This document shows positions 63,262 to 64,000 of a DNA stretch of 64,000 nucleotides, piece after piece (the first letter of the stretch is position 1; each line of letters begins with the position of its first letter). Source of the stretch: JADJPO01 sp963724535 (GTDB lineage Bacteria > Actinomycetota > Actinomycetes > Actinomycetales > Kineosporiaceae). Made by a program: the position numbers and the translations under genes. The notes under the pieces are model-generated. The model made no database searches and had not been told where the DNA came from. It saw nothing but the letters and a program-made list of their open reading frames with translations. The stretch spans positions 62,001 to 126,000 of the forward strand of contig CAVRVD010000013.1 in assembly GCA_963724535.1 (NCBI GenBank). Reading direction: 5' to 3'.

Positions 63262-64000
63262 CTAGGCCTCGCCCTGACCGGCGCGCAGGACCAGGTCGGC
63301 GAGCCGCTCGTCGCCGTCCCGGATCCCGAAATCGGCTGCGGCCCGGCCCATCTCGGCCAGTTCCTGCTCGTCGGCGAGCAGCCCGGGGCTCCCCGGCGCA
63401 CCAACCAGCTCGCGGCGCACCCAGTCGGGGGTGAACTCGGCGTCCGCGACCACGCGCCCTCCCCCGGCCTCGACCACGGGCACTGCGTTGAGCCGCTGCT
63501 CGCCGTTGCCGATCGGCAGCGGCACGTACACCGCAGGGAGTCCCAGCGCGGTGACCTCGGCGACCGTGCCGGCGCCGGCGCGGCAGACGACGAGGTCAGC
63601 CACCGCGAAGGCCTGGTCCATCCTGTCCAGGTACTCCCGCACGACGTAGCGGGGCAGCCGCTCGGCGGCACCGGGCGGTAGGTCGACCTGCTTGCCGCGG
63701 CCGCACAGGTGCAGTACCTGCACCCCGGCGTCGCGCAGGTCGGCGGCACAGGCCCCCACGGTGGTGTTCAGCCGCTGCGCCCCGAGCGAGCCACCGGTGA
63801 CCAGCAGGGTCCGGTGGTCGGCGGACAGGCCGAAGCCGGCCAGCGCCGTGGCCCGCAGCCCGGGCAGGTCGGCGGTGGTGATCTCGCGGCGCAGCGGGAT
63901 GCCGGTGACCACGGCACGGGGCAGCGGGGTGCCGGGGACGGCGCAGGCCACGTGGCGGGTCAGCCGGGCGCCGAGTCGGTTGGCCAGGCCGGGCCGGGCG
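63262..64000 (-). CDS. murG: Peptidoglycan glycosyltransferase MurG, 5' end cut by window edge
   Basis: Transfers GlcNAc to lipid I at the inner membrane face. The visible C-terminal 245 residues continue to the right edge. They include ARPGLANRLGARLTRHV, LLVTGGSLGAQRLN (UDP-GlcNAc binding), LHLCGRGKQVDLP, VVREYLDRMDQAFAVADLVVCRAGAGTVAEV and PVVEAGGGRVVADAEF. The conserved GGSxGA and CRAGAxT motifs make this certain. The start lies outside. Confidence 0.95.
   Translation of the reverse strand, partial: ARPGLANRLGARLTRHVACAVPGTPLPRAVVTGIPLRREITTADLPGLRATALAGFGLSADHRTLLVTGGSLGAQRLNTTVGACAADLRDAGVQVLHLCGRGKQVDLPPGAAERLPRYVVREYLDRMDQAFAVADLVVCRAGAGTVAEVTALGLPAVYVPLPIGNGEQRLNAVPVVEAGGGRVVADAEFTPDWVRRELVGAPGSPGLLADEQELAEMGRAAADFGIRDGDERLADLVLRAGQGEA

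Overview
The window is a 64-kb piece of a very GC-rich actinobacterial chromosome. The evidence is consistent: SepF, DivIVA/Wag31 and YggT downstream of FtsZ, a PriA-type HisA, an F420-type LLM oxidoreductase, GTG starts almost as common as ATG, and a 16S-23S-5S rRNA operon with no tRNA in the spacer. I cannot place it below the class from what I can see. Nearly everything lies on the minus strand. The plus-strand genes are LLM-alaX (9.5-11.1 kb), LON-ybaK (39.6-40.8 kb), a membrane-anchored Ser/Thr-rich protein (45.0 kb) and an SPFH/zinc-ribbon pair (49.8-52.3 kb).

Layout, left to right. 1-1.5 kb: a HAD-IIA phosphatase (cut by the window edge) and a TPR protein with an Arg/Gly-rich tail. 1.6-7.4 kb: terminator, 5S, 23S and 16S rRNA, a leader and two N17-spaced promoters. 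7.4-11.3 kb: tyrS, a 3-methyladenine glycosylase, an LLM oxidoreductase, AlaX, then a cluster of palindromic repeats between convergent genes. 11.3-19.2 kb: an arginine operon, argC-ACT-argJ-argB-argD-argF-argR-argH, tightly overlapped and preceded by an ARG-box-like operator on the promoter. The second gene is an ACT_7 (CASTOR-like) protein. 19.4-23.0 kb: pheST. 23.2-24.9 kb: a damaged ECF42-type sigma gene with its DGPF/YCII partner and an apparently intact ECF42-type promoter. 25.0-27.0 kb: a histidine-phosphatase-fold protein without its catalytic histidine, and a tryptophanase. 27.3-29.5 kb: infC-rpmI-rplT and a TrmH-type methyltransferase; infC appears to start at AUC. 29.8-37.4 kb: a GH13 branching-enzyme-like protein, sseB-like, priA, a basic membrane protein, hisH, hisB, hisC and hisD. 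37.4-39.2 kb: a membrane-bound serine hydrolase overlapping hisD.

39.6-45.9 kb: LON-domain protein, YbaK deacylase, class III aminotransferase, membrane protein, a two-component system and a divergent secreted-type protein. 45.9-49.4 kb: dnaE. 49.8-52.3 kb: the SPFH and zinc-ribbon membrane pair. 52.3-55.5 kb: HemK-like methyltransferase, pseudouridine synthase, lspA, and a DksA-type zinc finger carrying a histone-H1-like Lys/Ala/Thr tail. 55.8-64 kb: the division and cell-wall cluster in reverse, divIVA, yggT, sepF, yggS, pgeF, ftsZ, ftsQ, murC, murG (cut by the edge).

Gene organisation is compact. Successive genes overlap repeatedly by GTGA or ATGA, implying translational coupling. Many transcription units start with a TANNNT-like hexamer placed 6-7 nt before the start codon, so leaderless transcripts look common and can be used to choose starts. 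No CRISPR array, prophage, insertion sequence or tRNA gene was seen. The most unusual items are the ACT_7 protein inside the arginine operon, the decayed ECF42 module, the pseudo-phosphatase, the palindromic repeat cluster, and the H1-tailed DksA protein.
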